From assembly GCA_013397115.1 (NCBI GenBank), contig VWZW01001369.1, positions 1,534,527 through 1,598,526 of the forward strand: a stretch of DNA of 64,000 nt. The letters run 5' to 3'. The DNA comes from Edolisoma coerulescens (taxonomy: Eukaryota; Chordata; Aves; Passeriformes; Campephagidae). Numbering within the stretch: the first letter of the stretch is position 1; each line of letters begins with the position of its first letter. The notes under the pieces are model-generated. The model was given only the letters and a program-made list of their open reading frames with translations. It searched no databases and was not told the origin of the DNA. This document shows, piece after piece, positions 51,791 to 63,558 of this stretch. A program made the position numbers and the translations under genes.

Positions 51791-54700
51791 TGCAATTCCA
51801 TGATTTTCACTTAAGAATCAGTTTTATTTAAGGATTTTCACATTTAATGCGTATTCTTCCACGTATTTCCCCTAGAGATCTGTTTTGCTCAACTTTTCTG
51901 AAGTGGAAAGAGAAATCTGCAGTGCCTTAGTATTTCTTCAGCACGCCGTTTTCTGCTAGTGGTAGAATAAAATTAAACCTTGGTGAGATAGACCAGGCTG
52001 TATCTAGATCAGTGGATTGCTCCTGTGCAAGGTTTTACCCTGATCTGCTTATATTACGATAAATTAATATATCAGTACTGAAACTGAGAGCTGGTTTGGG
52101 TATTTTTTTCATGAGGAGTTTCTTTTTTGATTGATTTTTTTTTGGCATAGTGTGTACAGAAAGACATAAGTTGATAAGTACATATCCTTAACTGAATCGT
52201 TGATTTAAAATTAATTTTCTTCTTGATTTCCAAAGTATGGAGGAGCTCCAGGAGGACCAGCATTCCCTGGACAAGCTCAGGATCCTTTGTATGGTTATTT
52301 TGCTGCAGTAGGAGGCCAGGTAAACCTATAAAATGTTATTTACTTCTTGGATTTTTTTTTCCTGCAGAATACTTTCTACTTTTGGAAGGAGGAATGCCTA
52401 GTATTTGCAATGAGAAGAACTGATATTTCAGGTTAAAAAAAACCAACCCAGAATTGTTTTACTTAGCCTATTTGTTATATTTAGCTATATTGGTCTGTGT
52501 TACAGCTGTACGCATACAGGAATCGTACAGTTTGAATAATGCTGTTAGTTTCTATATTCTATGTGTAAATACACACATACATACAGAAACATATGCATTT
52601 ATGCCTATATTTCCTATATGGGTATGTACAGGGAATATATAGATGCATGAAATTTTGTAACTGAATGGTGACTCAGCTCTGGGCTGGTGAATGCTGCCGG
52701 GTTTAGGAGAAAGAAACCAGAAACAGTGGAAAACGTGGGCGGTGGAGATGGCCTAGCTAAGAGCAGGAAATGCTAATAGGAAAGACGTCATTACATGATC
52801 TTAATAGACTCGCAAATGGAAAAGCAGTCATGGGTTGTGCCAACATCTGGGTTTACTGGTAGTATAGAGTGACTATTCTTTTAGATAAAAGGCATTCACA
52901 ACTTTTTTTTTTCTGTGCTGCATTTTTAATTTCTTTCCTGTAATTTTGTGGCATGTATTGTTTTTGTATGATCACGTATGTTACTAGAAATAAGTGCTGT
53001 TTGAACTGTATTACAGAGTTTAGGAGCAATTAAGTTAGGTTTGTTGAGCTGAAGTTCCATGTCTGTTGGCCATAGTATAGCTATTTATTGCACACTTGTA
53101 GGATGTGTGCAGATCTAAAACTCTGCCCTTGGATCTGTTATCCTCGGGTAGATACAACCACATGAATGTTTGAATTCCACAATATTAGCTGATGTTCAGA
53201 TTCCCACCCTTACTTGGATTAGTTTTGTTCTCTGTGTTACTCTTTTGAATTAATAATGCATCTTGCAGTCTATCTTACTTTCCTCTAACTGCTTATGAAG
53301 ATGTTTAGACCATGTGATTTTGTAGTAAAGGAGAACACTGGAATGACCTCTGTGTAGTGAGGCCTCTCTGAGAAGGTGGAGCCCAGAGCAGAGTTCTGCT
53401 GAATGTGCTGGCGGTTTGTCTGCCAGCTGAGATGCTTCTGTGTGCAGGTGCCACCTGGATGTGTGCCAGGAATCAGCAGTGGAGCCAGTAACTGACGCTG
53501 GAAAAATGAACTTTCTATTTGAAGAATTCATTCCCTACTGAAATGAACTCGGTAGCTTTTGAAGTTATCCTTGAAATTTGAGGTGTCTGTTTCTGGGACC
53601 AGTGGCTGTGCAGAAGTAAAAACCCTGTAAGGAGACAGTGAAATGGAACAGATAAATTATCAGTTGCTTTTATGGCCATCCGTGCAACTCTGTAAAAAGC
53701 TACATCTCAGTTATCCATATGTACTTATTGTAGAACTACTATGTTCTAGTTGTGGTTTGCTGCTCTCTGTGTTGTTTTTATGCCTATATAATATATAATG
53801 TTTTCTCTGAGCTTTCTTTGAAATAGTTTACAACAGGGATCTTGTCTTTGACTTGATGAATTGGTTTCCTTTGTGTACAGAAGAAAGTCAGAAGTATTGT
53901 TTCAAATCTTTATTCAATGAATCTGTCTTTGTAGGAAGTAATAATGAATTTTTTAGCCTGTTTGCATAGCCCATATGCGTCGTCTAGTCTAGCTGCTTAT
54001 GTTCTTCTGAAAAAAAAAAGACAAGCATCTTTTTGGTAATGTTAATCTTGATTACAGTCATGCTTTTCTATCTTCATCTGTTTTAAAGTTATGCAATTCC
54101 TATCTTTATTTCAGAAGGTACAAAGCCTTTGAACAGATTAGTTACTTAATATTAATGGCTATTTCAAATTTTTTTTTTCCCCCTGTGAATATAAAGTGTT
54201 AAATACATCTGTATAATTAGACTGATGGAGTAGATTGGGAGCAATTTTGTGTTTAGCTGCTGTTAACTTTACATAGAATCAAAACACTGTTGCTTTTTTT
54301 CCAGACTTTGTCAAATATCATTTAACATAGAACTACTATTTGTCTTATAAACAATGATACTTCATTTCTGAAAGTTACCAGGCTGTGCTGTTCCCACCAT
54401 ACCATTCAGTAGCATAGCCCTGTTCTTGAAAAACACGCTTTCAAAAGTGGGTTTAAAAACATTAGGAAAATGCTGTAGCAAACAGAATAGTAGAATATGC
54501 TGAATTGGAAGGGACCCACAAGGTCCACAAGGATCATCACGTCCAACTCCTGGTCCTGCACAAGACCCCAAGAGTCACACCAAGTGCCCAAGCATGTTGT
54601 CCAAACACTTCTTGAACTCTGACAGTCTTGGTGCTGTGATCACTCCTCTGGGAAGCCCATTCCAGTGCTCAGCCACCCTCTGGGTGAAAAACCTTTTCCT

Positions 54701-57700
54701 GATATCCAACCTAAATCTCCTGACGCGGCTTTTTGTCTTCTAATGCTTTACAGAAATGGCATAATTTTTTATGTCTACAGACATAATGTTCCATTCCTGA
54801 ATGAGGTTAAATTAAACACTTTGTGAACCAAACTTCATGTTGGGGATATGAGGAATAAAACTTAGAATTCCAGATCCATTTCTGGCAGCTCATTGCTTTC
54901 CATGAATTGGCAGTTGTTTTCTCTATTTGGCCCTGAGCAGGATTTGTTGGAAGTGAGGCATTTTCCAAACCATGTGGATAGGTATCTTTTCTGGGTTTGT
55001 TTTGTTTTTCTTTCAAAGTTCTTTGCTTTCTGCGTTTGCTTGTTCTGCTAGCAACTTAAAATTTAGAAAAAAACCAGGAATTTTTATATTTGTCACTTAT
55101 GAAGATGTCTTGAGAAGGGTGACTAATTGAATGCCACTGGAAAGGGAGTGGGTACTGGGAATAAGCAGCCTGGGAGAGGGTATTAAAACAATAGCTGATA
55201 CATCTTCTGTTATCGAAAGGATGGACAAATAGATGCTGATGAGCTACAGAGATGTCTCACCCAGTCAGGGATTGCAGGAGCATATAAACGTAAGTTAATG
55301 ATTTCAATAAACAAGCAAATGTAAAGCACACTAATTCTTCTTCCCATACTAGAAAACGCTTGTAGTTGTGCCTTCTGCAGAGCTGGGGTTTTTTCTTTGC
55401 ATGGCAAATGGGTTTCCTTTCCATATCTTGGAAATGTGAATTCTCTGTATTCAGTTCTGTGCACCAAGGACTTGCCTTCTCAGCCTCTTTAGTTCCCCTC
55501 TCTCCTGGGCTGTGGAGTTGAAGTGGTTTGTTTTGTAATGGACAGACAGTTCTTAAAAAGATGCTTTGCTTTGGTTTGAACGGAGCTTTGATAATGACCA
55601 AAATCTGTGGCAGGACTCGTCTGCTGGGAGGAGTTTACAGCTTCTGTGAGTGAAACTGGCTTGCTCAAGTGGTGTCTATGGGGGGGAATATAAATGACGA
55701 CTTTGAAACCCAAAACTGTTGTGGATTAAGATAAGAGCAAGTTAATTTTAAATACAACTTGAATTGCCTCTAAATTGTCTGCTGTCAGTTTTTTTAACAA
55801 GTAATGGCTCTTGCTTGGATCAAAATGTGGTATGGCCGTATACAACAGGGGAACCAATTACATAATACTTGATGCATTACAATATATATCAGTATATAAT
55901 TTCAATTTATAATAAATCTGAAATTTTATGTTTAGACAAAACTGAAGATTATGCTCTTAACATTATTTATTTTTCCTTTTTCTAATTTTAACAGCTTTCA
56001 ACTTAGAGACTTGCAGACTTATGATCTCAATGCTGGATGTATCCTTTACTATGAAATGTAAACATTTTTGCATTATGTAAGCAAAGATGAGCACCAGAAC
56101 ATTTGAGAAATGCTTTATAGTTTCCATTCAGACTTTACTTGATAGGTCTTGTGATCATTGTGATTGGGAAGCTACAAAACTCCATTCTTACTAATTTTAA
56201 AGAATGAAGAAGTAATAATAAATGAGGCTCTCGGTGACCAATCTTTTTGCAGCAAGTGGTATCCGTCTAAGCCTGGGAAACTGTTTCTCCACTAAATGTA
56301 TGAAGGGTCAGGTCTGGTGGCCCAGAGTAAAGTATTGTGCAGATCACTTATTGTGCTTTTCAAATAGGACAACTTTCCAATTTTTTGTCCTTCCTAATGA
56401 ATTTTAAGTATTTGTACTACACAGCCTGAATACAATCTTAAGTCCCCCTAAATCCTACTCCATGAATGAATCAGGTTTGAGTATCTAATGGAGTGGTATG
56501 TGGTATTCAGCAGTAGGACCTGTGGAAGACTTAGATATCCTGTGTAAGGTTGGAATCTTTGGAGGGTTTTTAGCCTTTCAACTTAAATTGAAAGTTTTGC
56601 TTCTTAAAAAGAAAAAAGCAGAAATGAAACTGGAAGGGCTCTTAGCTCATCTTGAACAAACCATTAAAATACGAGAGAACTGATATTATAACAATTTATT
56701 CTTTGGCATCTATTTTTATTTCAGCTATGTATTTCATTGGTTACAATTATATAGCAGCAGGTAAAAGAGCAGTGTGTCAACTAAAGTAGAATTCACAAAG
56801 AGAAAATAGCTTTAGCAGGTTTCACTGGGAAGAAGTGGGGAGAGCAAGTTCTCTGACCTTAGGTTTTGGGCAGTATTACTTCCATCTGTACTAGGGGATA
56901 CTTCAGTTAGTTTTCTACAAAAAAAATTAAAAATAGTAAAATCTTACTAATATTGACCTTCAAGTAAGAGTTTTTAACTGCAGAGAGATGCCTTTTTTCT
57001 TTGTCATTTTTTGTTGGTGGTTTTGTTTAGTTAAGAAATGGTTTTTCTTAGCTTTGACATCAGAGGGATATGTCTGGCACGCTGGGATTTAATGAGTTTA
57101 AAGAACTCTGGGCTGTGGTCAATGGCTGGAAGCAACACTTCCTAAGTTTTGACAGTGATGGAAGTGGCACAGTGGATCGTCAGGAACTGGAGAAAGCCTT
57201 GATGACTATGGGTAAGTTGTGAATTTTTCTTGCTTCTGACACTGACTTATACCATTTCCCAGTAACAGTTATCATCCTGCAGTAACTAACACATGATATT
57301 TCCAATGACAGCATGTGTTGGATTCTGTTAACTTACCTGTCTCTTCACAATAAGACTTTATTTCCAAATAGGATTTAGACTGAGCCCACAGGCTGTGACT
57401 GCAATCACAAAGCGATACAGCACTCAAGGAAAGATTGCATTTGATGATTACATTGCCTGCTGTGTGAAACTCAGAGCTCTCACAGGTATGCTGGATTATA
57501 GCCTTGTCACTATCATCCCCATAATATATTTTTATTTAATAAAACCTGTTTGTTCACTTATCTCGTTCAACTTTGGCGTACTACAAAAGAGGTTTCTTTC
57601 AATAGTCTGCAGGCAGAAGTGCAACAATTATAGATATGGATTTTTTAAATTCCCATGGAAAAAAAGGACTTTATACTAATGCAGGGTTTACTCCAGAGAC

Positions 57701-58727
57701 TGGAAGAGTTATATTACCAAAATTGGAAAACTTTTTTTATTAACAGAACATAAAGGGTTGTAGATGATAAATACAAAAATTTAGAATGGGAAATTAAGTC
57801 TTGGAATGAATTGCAGTATTCTTCATCATGTTCTCCTTCATGTGACTTGGGGAACTTTAGGAAAGTACTATACAGTTTTAAAAAATTGTTTATCTGTAAT
57901 TCTTCTTACCTGGTTTCTGTTTTCTTAATGCATTTTTGCAGAATGCTTTAGAAGAAGGGATACAACTCAGCAGGGTTTTGTGAACTTCCACTATGATGAT
58001 GTAAGTGAATTTTAAGGAATCTACTAAAATTCCAGGGTAAAATAAAAGAAAAACTTAAGACAATCAGTAATGATTTGAGTTTGTGCCTACCTTCCCTACA
58101 CATAGAGTGAGAACCCAGAAGTTCTGGGGCTTGTTGAATATTGTCTCAGAAAGCTTTCATGTATTTTACAGAGTTCTATAAAATGTTGTGTACTTTTTTC
58201 TGAACTTCTAACCAGAATGGTTCAGGAAGATCCAAGAAGCTACATCACTTGCTAGCATCACTTTCTGTGACTATTTTTTTCATTTTCTGTTTTAAAGCTT
58301 GGTAGGCATTTTTCCCAGGAAAGGTTGGTGGAGGTCTGGTGGAAACAGACACAAATCACACTCAGTCAGGCTTGTGGGTCTTGGCTTCCTAGCCACATCT
58401 ATGCAGCTAAATGAGAACACTAGATTCAAGTCATCCTGGATTTGGGTGTTTTGGGGGGGTTTTTTGGAGCGGGGCGGGGAGAGCCATGTGTGCTAGTTTT
58501 TTTTTTGTTGTTGTTGTTATCATTAAGGAAATGCTTTGCTTTAATTAACTATTTGCTCATTTTCATATGTATTTTAAAGCTTTACTGTTTGTGGACTGAA
58601 TTTCTTTACAGAAAAAGTGCAGTGACAATGAGTATTGTAGGAGAAAAAGTAAAAACTCGTTCTCTGCCATGCATCTAATAAGTGGTTATTCTCTTTGCAG
58701 TTCATACAGTGTGTTATGAGCATCTAA
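51512..58727 (+). CDS. SRI: SRI, sorcin (penta-EF-hand calcium-binding protein), eight exons
   Basis: Coding segments: 51512-51559, 52236-52319, 55220-55289, 55995-56038, 57064-57211, 57372-57485, 57942-58000, 58701-58727; 197 residues (human 198). Sorcin is a soluble dimer that binds membranes and target proteins on calcium rise and modulates ryanodine receptors, L-type channels, NCX and SERCA. Seen: a Gly/Pro-rich flexible N-terminus (residues 1-30, MAYPGQPAPGG); EF1 near 40-53 (QDGQIDADEL); EF2 D82-E93 (DRDMSGTLGFNE); EF3 D112-E123 (DSDGSGTVDRQE), both with intact acidic positions; degenerate EF4 near 146-158 (STQGKIAFDDY) and EF5 at the C-terminus (dimerisation); end FIQCVMSI. The start ATG has a good Kozak context (A at -3, G at +4). 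Regulation is from the CpG island. Residue identity to human is very high by eye. Same strand as STEAP4, as in human. Confidence 0.97.
52236..52319 (+). CDS. SRI: SRI exon 2
   Basis: Encodes residues 17-44 (YGGAPGGPAFPGQ...), phase 0 at both ends. Acceptor GATTTCCAAAG, donor GGCCAG|GTAAAC. Confidence 0.95.
52320..55219 (+). other. SRI: SRI intron 2
   Basis: At 2900 bp, the longest SRI intron. It holds a reverse-oriented CR1 at 54482-54742; otherwise no feature was recognised. Confidence 0.92.
54482..54742 (-). mobile_element. CR1 LINE 3' end, reverse orientation, in SRI intron 2
   Basis: The plus strand starts with the reversed CR1 terminal repeats (cagaatagtagaatatgctg). It continues through ggaagggacccacaagg, catcacgtccaactcctgg, cccattccagtgctcagcc and gaaaaaccttttcctgatat, the reversed CR1 3' UTR in order. 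About 260 bp, 5'-truncated, moderately diverged, antisense to SRI. Confidence 0.92.
55220..55289 (+). CDS. SRI: SRI exon 3 (EF-hand 1)
   Basis: Seventy bases encoding residues 45-67 plus one base of codon 68; donor AAAC|GTAAGT. The acceptor (TGTTATCGAAAG) has a weak pyrimidine tract. Confidence 0.94.
55995..56038 (+). CDS. SRI: SRI exon 4, with U12-like donor
   Basis: Forty-four bases completing Pro68 and encoding FNLETCRLMISMLD (69-82). Acceptor TTTTAACAG. The donor GAT|GTATCCTTT matches the minor-spliceosome 5' splice-site consensus rather than GTRAGT. The exon ends in phase 0 within EF-hand 2: Asp82 is its first ligand. Confidence 0.94.
56039..57063 (+). other. SRI: SRI intron 4, probable U12-type intron
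   Basis: Begins GTATCCTTT, the exact consensus of GT-AG U12-type introns. Its 3' end (TTTTTCTTAGCTTTGACATCAG, shown here as TTTTTCTTAGC then TTTGACATCAG) lacks a long polypyrimidine tract next to the AG and has branch-site-like TTTCTTAGC about 14 bases and CTTTGAC about 8 bases before the exon; neither is a perfect TTCCTTRAC. Length 1025 bp. U12 type is inferred from the donor. Confidence 0.7.
57064..57211 (+). CDS. SRI: SRI exon 5 (EF-hands 2 and 3)
   Basis: Encodes residues 83-131 plus one base of Gly132. Contains RDMSGTLGFNEF and SFDSDGSGTVDRQEL, with the long helix between them (FKELWAVVNGWKQHF). Donor ATGG|GTAAGT. Confidence 0.96.
57372..57485 (+). CDS. SRI: SRI exon 6 (EF-hand 4)
   Basis: Completes Gly132 and encodes 133-169 plus one base of codon 170. 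Contains FRLSPQAV, KRYSTQGKIAFDDYIACC and VKLRALT. Separated from exon 5 by only 160 bp. Donor ACAG|GTATGC. Confidence 0.96.
57942..58000 (+). CDS. SRI: SRI exon 7
   Basis: Completes Glu170 and encodes CFRRRDTTQQGFVNFHYDD (171-189). The human protein has Asp-Ser where this has Glu-Cys (170-171). Acceptor CATTTTTGCAG, donor GATGAT|GTAAGT. Confidence 0.95.
58701..58727 (+). CDS. SRI: SRI exon 8 coding part
   Basis: Encodes FIQCVMSI (190-197) and a TAA stop at 58725-58727. The acceptor is TTCTCTTTGCAG. The human protein ends MSV. Confidence 0.95.
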   Translation, partial: FIQCVMSI

Positions 58728-58952
58728 ATCAAAAGGAAGCAAGCCGTGGATGATCATGATTTAACATTCCAGTATGTGTTTTCTTTGCCAAGTCCTCCAA
58801 TGATTGTGTATCTCAATATTGGAAATTGCATATTTTACGAAGGTATCGCTTTACACACATTTTTTCAGTCTTGATAATGAATATGAACTACTCATGTAGT
58901 GTTGTCTTTAACTTCCAATGTGTAATTATTAAAGATGCTTTTATTTTCATAA
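58728..58952 (+). other. SRI: SRI 3' untranslated region (minimum extent)
   Basis: From the stop codon to an estimated cleavage site after ATTAAA at 58928-58933. I found no AATAAA on the plus strand for the next 2 kb, so longer isoforms would need other signal variants. Confidence 0.45.
58928..58933 (+). terminator. SRI: poly(A) signal variant ATTAAA, likely SRI
   Basis: ATTAAA is the commonest variant of AATAAA. It is followed by a T-rich stretch and, about 40 bp on, a TATGTATAACT / TTGTGC GT-bearing segment. Confidence 0.45.
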
Positions 58953-60632
58953 GCTTGCAGTTCACTATGTATAACTCAGATTGTGCAAATGGTAAGATTT
59001 TCAGTAATGTGTCTACTTTTTCCTTGATTCACTAAAATCAGTTTCTGGAGTCAATTTATCTTTTTCTGACTTAAACAGTAACTTGTATGGCTTCAGAGCA
59101 TACATATTCTCTGGTCTTTGACAACGTAAGACAGATATACAAACTGAAAGGCTTTTGGAATGGGCATTTTGCACTGGTCTGTTAGAACATCAGTAAGTTT
59201 CGGTTGCTTATTTTGTCAGCTCTTTTGGAGATGAAGCCTGTGACAACATGCACTGAGTGTAAGACTACCTGCTAAAACTTCTTGTAAGCAGGGATGCTAC
59301 AAAACATAGCAGGGAACTCTTCTAGCCTTGTGCTCTGGTACAGGGGGCTTTGTTCCTGTAAGATTCTTGCTTTGTTTGTGTCACTGCATAAAACACTTCT
59401 AAACATACAAAAGCTGTGCTGTGTCAGTTTGTGCATCAGTTGTCCTTTCACAGGCAGACAGACAGACTTCAGTTACATGTTTCTATCTCCTCCACTTTAA
59501 CCCCTAGCCAAGTGGCCCTCCTGCCTCAATATGCCAACTACCATACAAGGCCAGAACCTGCTTGGAAAAAAGTCTTGCCAGATTACTCTTTCAGATCACA
59601 GCAATACAGCACCAGTGCTGTAGAATGTTCATGAAAGCAGGTAAGGACAAGCGAGGCTTACTTGCCTGAGGCTTTTCAGGGGGAAAAAAATGGGATTTTT
59701 GTTGGGTAGGGGTTTTCTGGTTGCTTTTGTTGTAGGGATTTTTGAGGGGAAGATGGACATTGTATGGAAAGAGGGAGCAGCACAACTGTACAGAGGTAGT
59801 TCAGACTTTTTTCCAATGAAATAAGTTAATGAAACTTATGTTAATTTTGGTCACTTCTGCCTACCACAGAGGAGGGATAGATGTTGTTTTACTGCTTGTG
59901 AATGCAAAGAAGGCCAGAAGAGTGTTAAAGGTATATTTCTTAAATAAGTAGTTGAGAGCACTTTTGGAGAGGAACTTTTGTATTAAGGAATGAAAGCAAA
60001 ACTATACAAATGTGCATATGTATAGACACATATGCATATACATCCTTGGACAAACAAGAGCTCCTCAGAGCAGGAATCTCACTCGAAGATACTGTATTAT
60101 ATCTTGCTTTGTGGAGATTACTGTGAAATCCTGGTCTTCAGTTTCTGGGCTATAAATTCAAAGTGGGCTGGTCTCAGCTAAAGAAGCAACTTGTACTTAC
60201 TGCTTAAGTTTAGAATCCTTTGGATATCACTTGTAGTTTCATTTCAGAAGCTAGTTCTCTTTCTACCCTCAAAAATGAATTTCAAAGGCATAGACAGCAT
60301 TATACATCCATATTCTGATACATCGTCCTGTTTCACATAAAGTTGGGAAACAGATGGAATACTACAGGAAGTATTTCTAATGGAATGACCAAAGTCCATA
60401 AAGGTTCATCTGAGTGTACCAGCCAACATCAGTTCTGCTGCAGTTCAAAACTTTGACAGCTGATGAGGTTAGCAAGAGTATGAAACAAAGGCTGTTCTTC
60501 CTGTAGGGATTTGATTAGACTATTTTGTATAAATACAGGGCTCATCCTTACACTGTTAATTTTACCCTAAAAATAGTAAGACATCTTTACCAAAATGTTC
60601 ATTACCCACACATTTTAACTTCTCCTTAGTTG
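58953..60632. other. downstream of SRI, nothing recognised
   Basis: No gene, RNA or named repeat. Part could be an extended SRI 3' UTR. Confidence 0.4.
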
Positions 60633-60885
60633 TGTTTCTGGTCTTGTAGTGGCTCTGCTGGGATAGAATTAATTTTCCTTATAGCAGCCCAAAGGTTGCT
60701 GTGTTTCAGATTTGTGACTAATCAGCATCAATAACACAGCAGTGTTTCAGCTGTTGCTGGGCAGTGCTTGCACAGCATCAAAGTCTTCTCAGTTCCTCAC
60801 TCTGCAATCACAGTGAGTAGGCTGAGTGTGGGCAAGAGGCTGGGAGGGAACTCAGTGAGGACAGCTGACTCAAGTGGGCCAAAGC
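60633..60885 (+). mobile_element. truncated ERVL-like avian LTR (5' part)
   Basis: The segment matches, in order, the U3 of an abundant avian LTR family that I recall: TGTTTCTGG at the start, then gctgggatagaattaatttt, gctgtgtttcagatttgtga, aataacacagcagtgtttca, aggctgggagggaactca and acagctgactcaagtgggcc. The usual continuation with TATA box, R and U5 is missing after about 60885. No target-site duplication was found, as expected for a truncated copy. The family assignment rests on memory. Confidence 0.6.
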
Positions 60886-63558
60886 ACTCAAGAGCAAGGA
60901 CCCAAAACTCAAGTCTTTCTCAGTTTATTTCCCCAGGCTGAATTGGTATTTTGGCACCAGCCAGCTACTGGGCAGTGAAATGCTGCAAGAAAACAGTGTG
61001 AACCAATAGGGTTTTCTTATCTTGTAAACACAAACCAGAGAAAACTAGAAAAAAAACTGTTTCAAAACCAGGAGAAAATTCTAGCTTCCTCAAGAAAAAA
61101 TCGGTTTTTGTTTTCCATAAGCATTTAAAAAATCCAGTGTATTCACAGAGACTGATGAGACACATCATCTTTCAGGTTTAGAGAGAAACTAAGCTAATAC
61201 ACACAGATGCTAAGGAGTTACTACAGAGTTTGCTGTCATAGCTAAAAAAAAGCCACCTGAAACCTTTGTGAAAATTGCTTCCCCATTAAGAGTAGATTCA
61301 GTGGGCAGATTGAATATGCAAGTTGCCTGCTAAGAGACACAGTTATTCTCAGAATTAACGGGTTCTCTTTCCCACAAGGCATACTGGGAAGGATACGTAG
61401 GTGACACCAACTGGGGTGAGTGCTCTCGACCTTTGAGCAAGCCACTGGGCATAGTTTCAGATAGATATTTTTTCTAGGTTGCTTTCAAACATTCAAGCTA
61501 AGGAACAGTAATTTTAGATTTGCTTTGAGAACAGTCGGCCCCTAAGACAAAGATTTGAGAAGATCACTGGATCATTTTCAACTCTGGAATTTGAAAAATC
61601 TATATTCTACTATTAGCCTTTTCCCATGCGTGCAACATCTTTTTTTTTACAGAGACCTGTAAAACAGAAAGTGCTAAATACAACAACTTAGAAGAACAAA
61701 ATACACACAACAGTCTTTGTCATTGAAAGTCACTTTACTGATGTTACAATATGTTAGTAACATTGAAAACCACAGGCATTTGTATTAAATACGTTTGTAG
61801 AAGTGGATACTGTGACGCTGTTATTATTAAAAGTGAGCAGGAATTTAGAACCCCAAATTACAACGATTTGATTTTATAAAAAGCAACGTTTTGTTTAGCT
61901 ACATGAAAGCCAGATTCATTCAACAGCCCAATGCCTGTAATGTTTATGACAAAAATATCACACTCAAAGCTAGAAAGTTGTAAATTGCAATGCTTCATTT
62001 TGATGTTTGTCAAAATCTTACGCTTTTATTACATCAGGTACAATTTTTAAAGGATTTTAACTAGCAAAGACAATGATATGATGCAAATCATTGTTTTTGC
62101 CAATACTAGCCCAGCCACAGTGGTGAAACACGATTCTACTTGCCTCTCTCAGTAATGGCTAGTATGAGTGAAAAAATAGCTTTTTTTTTTACAGCAATGC
62201 TCAAGTTAAACATTAGCACAAAATGAAGCTGGCAGAGCCAGTTGGTATATACCACCCCAAAAGCTTTGCTGAAAGAACTGGTCATACAGTAAATAGTGTT
62301 TTCTCCAACAGATTAAAAATTCTGTAATGCTTTCCTATTCTGAAAAAAATATTTTGCATTTATGCAACAATAAAAATAAGTACTGTATTCTATATAAAAC
62401 ATTACCTATTGTAATATATTTTTATCCTTAAGAAAAGAAAAATCAGGTTATATATTCACAGTTTGAGTATGTTCTGGACTGTATTTCCAAGCGTAAAGTA
62501 TGCAGAGTCTATGCAGGCAGTGAGCAGGAGTTCTTGTACCAATAATCAAACTAAATCAGCATTTGCTGTTCTACAGAGCCTTACAATATTGCATGACTAG
62601 CTGCTCGTACCACTCTACTTACAAGGTCAGTCAGGCCTATATACAGAATTTCTAATATGGTTGTAAAAATAGACTCTCCATGCTAAAATTAGAATATATA
62701 AGGTCTTAAGGCCTCATGTTGATTTTTTTAAAACAAAAACTTTTTTATTCAGAGGAATACAGAAACAGAAAAACAAAAGCTTGTTGCTTTGACATTTTAT
62801 TAACACAATTAAAAATTGTGTTAAGACATCTTTACTTCTCCCTTAGAGAACATATTTCTTTTTAACTGCTCTGTGCTTATTTTCCCAAATTTTTCTCATC
62901 TCATTCTGAGTTATATTGTAATTATGGCCCATCTTAAGTAGCAGAAGTTTTTAAATAGTTTAAAGCTAGTTTAGCTGAAGTGATTTCGAAACTGGTGTAG
63001 ATTGGATTTTAAAGAGCTATAACTGCCAGACCTGACTAGGTGAGCCAATTTTGAAGCCAGGTATAGTGTCTCAAGTGTGAGCAATATCTGTGTTCTGAAC
63101 TTATTTTTACTACTTGTTTTCCTTGCTTGGCTGAGATAACGTAGGAATGTTGCCTGTTGTAGTGCTTCTCTAAATACTGGAGAAAACTGTTGTGCAATGA
63201 CAAGATACTGTGTGCTGGGTGCACACCCTGCTGTTTCCAAAGCTCCAGTTTACATCAGTATCCATACTTGAGACACCAGAAATGGTTTTCATAAGCTGAC
63301 TTAGAAAATACTCGTGTCAAAGGAGATTTTTACCATAGATGAAAGAAACTATTACTTCTTTCCCTGTTTCTGACAAAATCACACTTAAGAGAGTCCTGTC
63401 TGTATTCCAGCTATGTTTACACAATCAGTTTCACAGTTCCATTTTTTCTTGCCTTGTTAGAATAATAGTTATGTGCACACAGGGACCTCACCCTGCCATG
63501 CAGTCATGGGATCACAACCTGCACATATTTGTGCAGTTTATTCAAATTTGTCTTCAGG
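60886..63558. other. no coding gene seen; possible 3' UTR of convergent ADAM22
   Basis: AT-rich DNA without exon-like frames. In human, ADAM22 converges on SRI, so its 3' end is expected here or beyond on the minus strand. Minus-strand AATAAA signals occur at 62744-62749 and 62796-62801 (TTTATT on the plus strand) and about 62024. I did not find the last ADAM22 coding exon, so this is synteny-based inference only. Confidence 0.25.
62800..62824. repeat. perfect 11-bp inverted repeat with 3-base loop
   Basis: Arms TTAACACAATT (62800-62810) and AATTGTGTTAA (62814-62824) around AAA. The left arm overlaps a minus-strand AATAAA signal (62796-62801), so the hairpin would sit just upstream of that signal in a minus-strand transcript. 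Confidence 0.9.

Noticed and set aside
62971..63240. 89-codon minus-strand frame, considered as an ADAM22 exon
   Set aside because: The translation does not resemble the ADAM22 cytoplasmic tail and lacks a supported splice acceptor.
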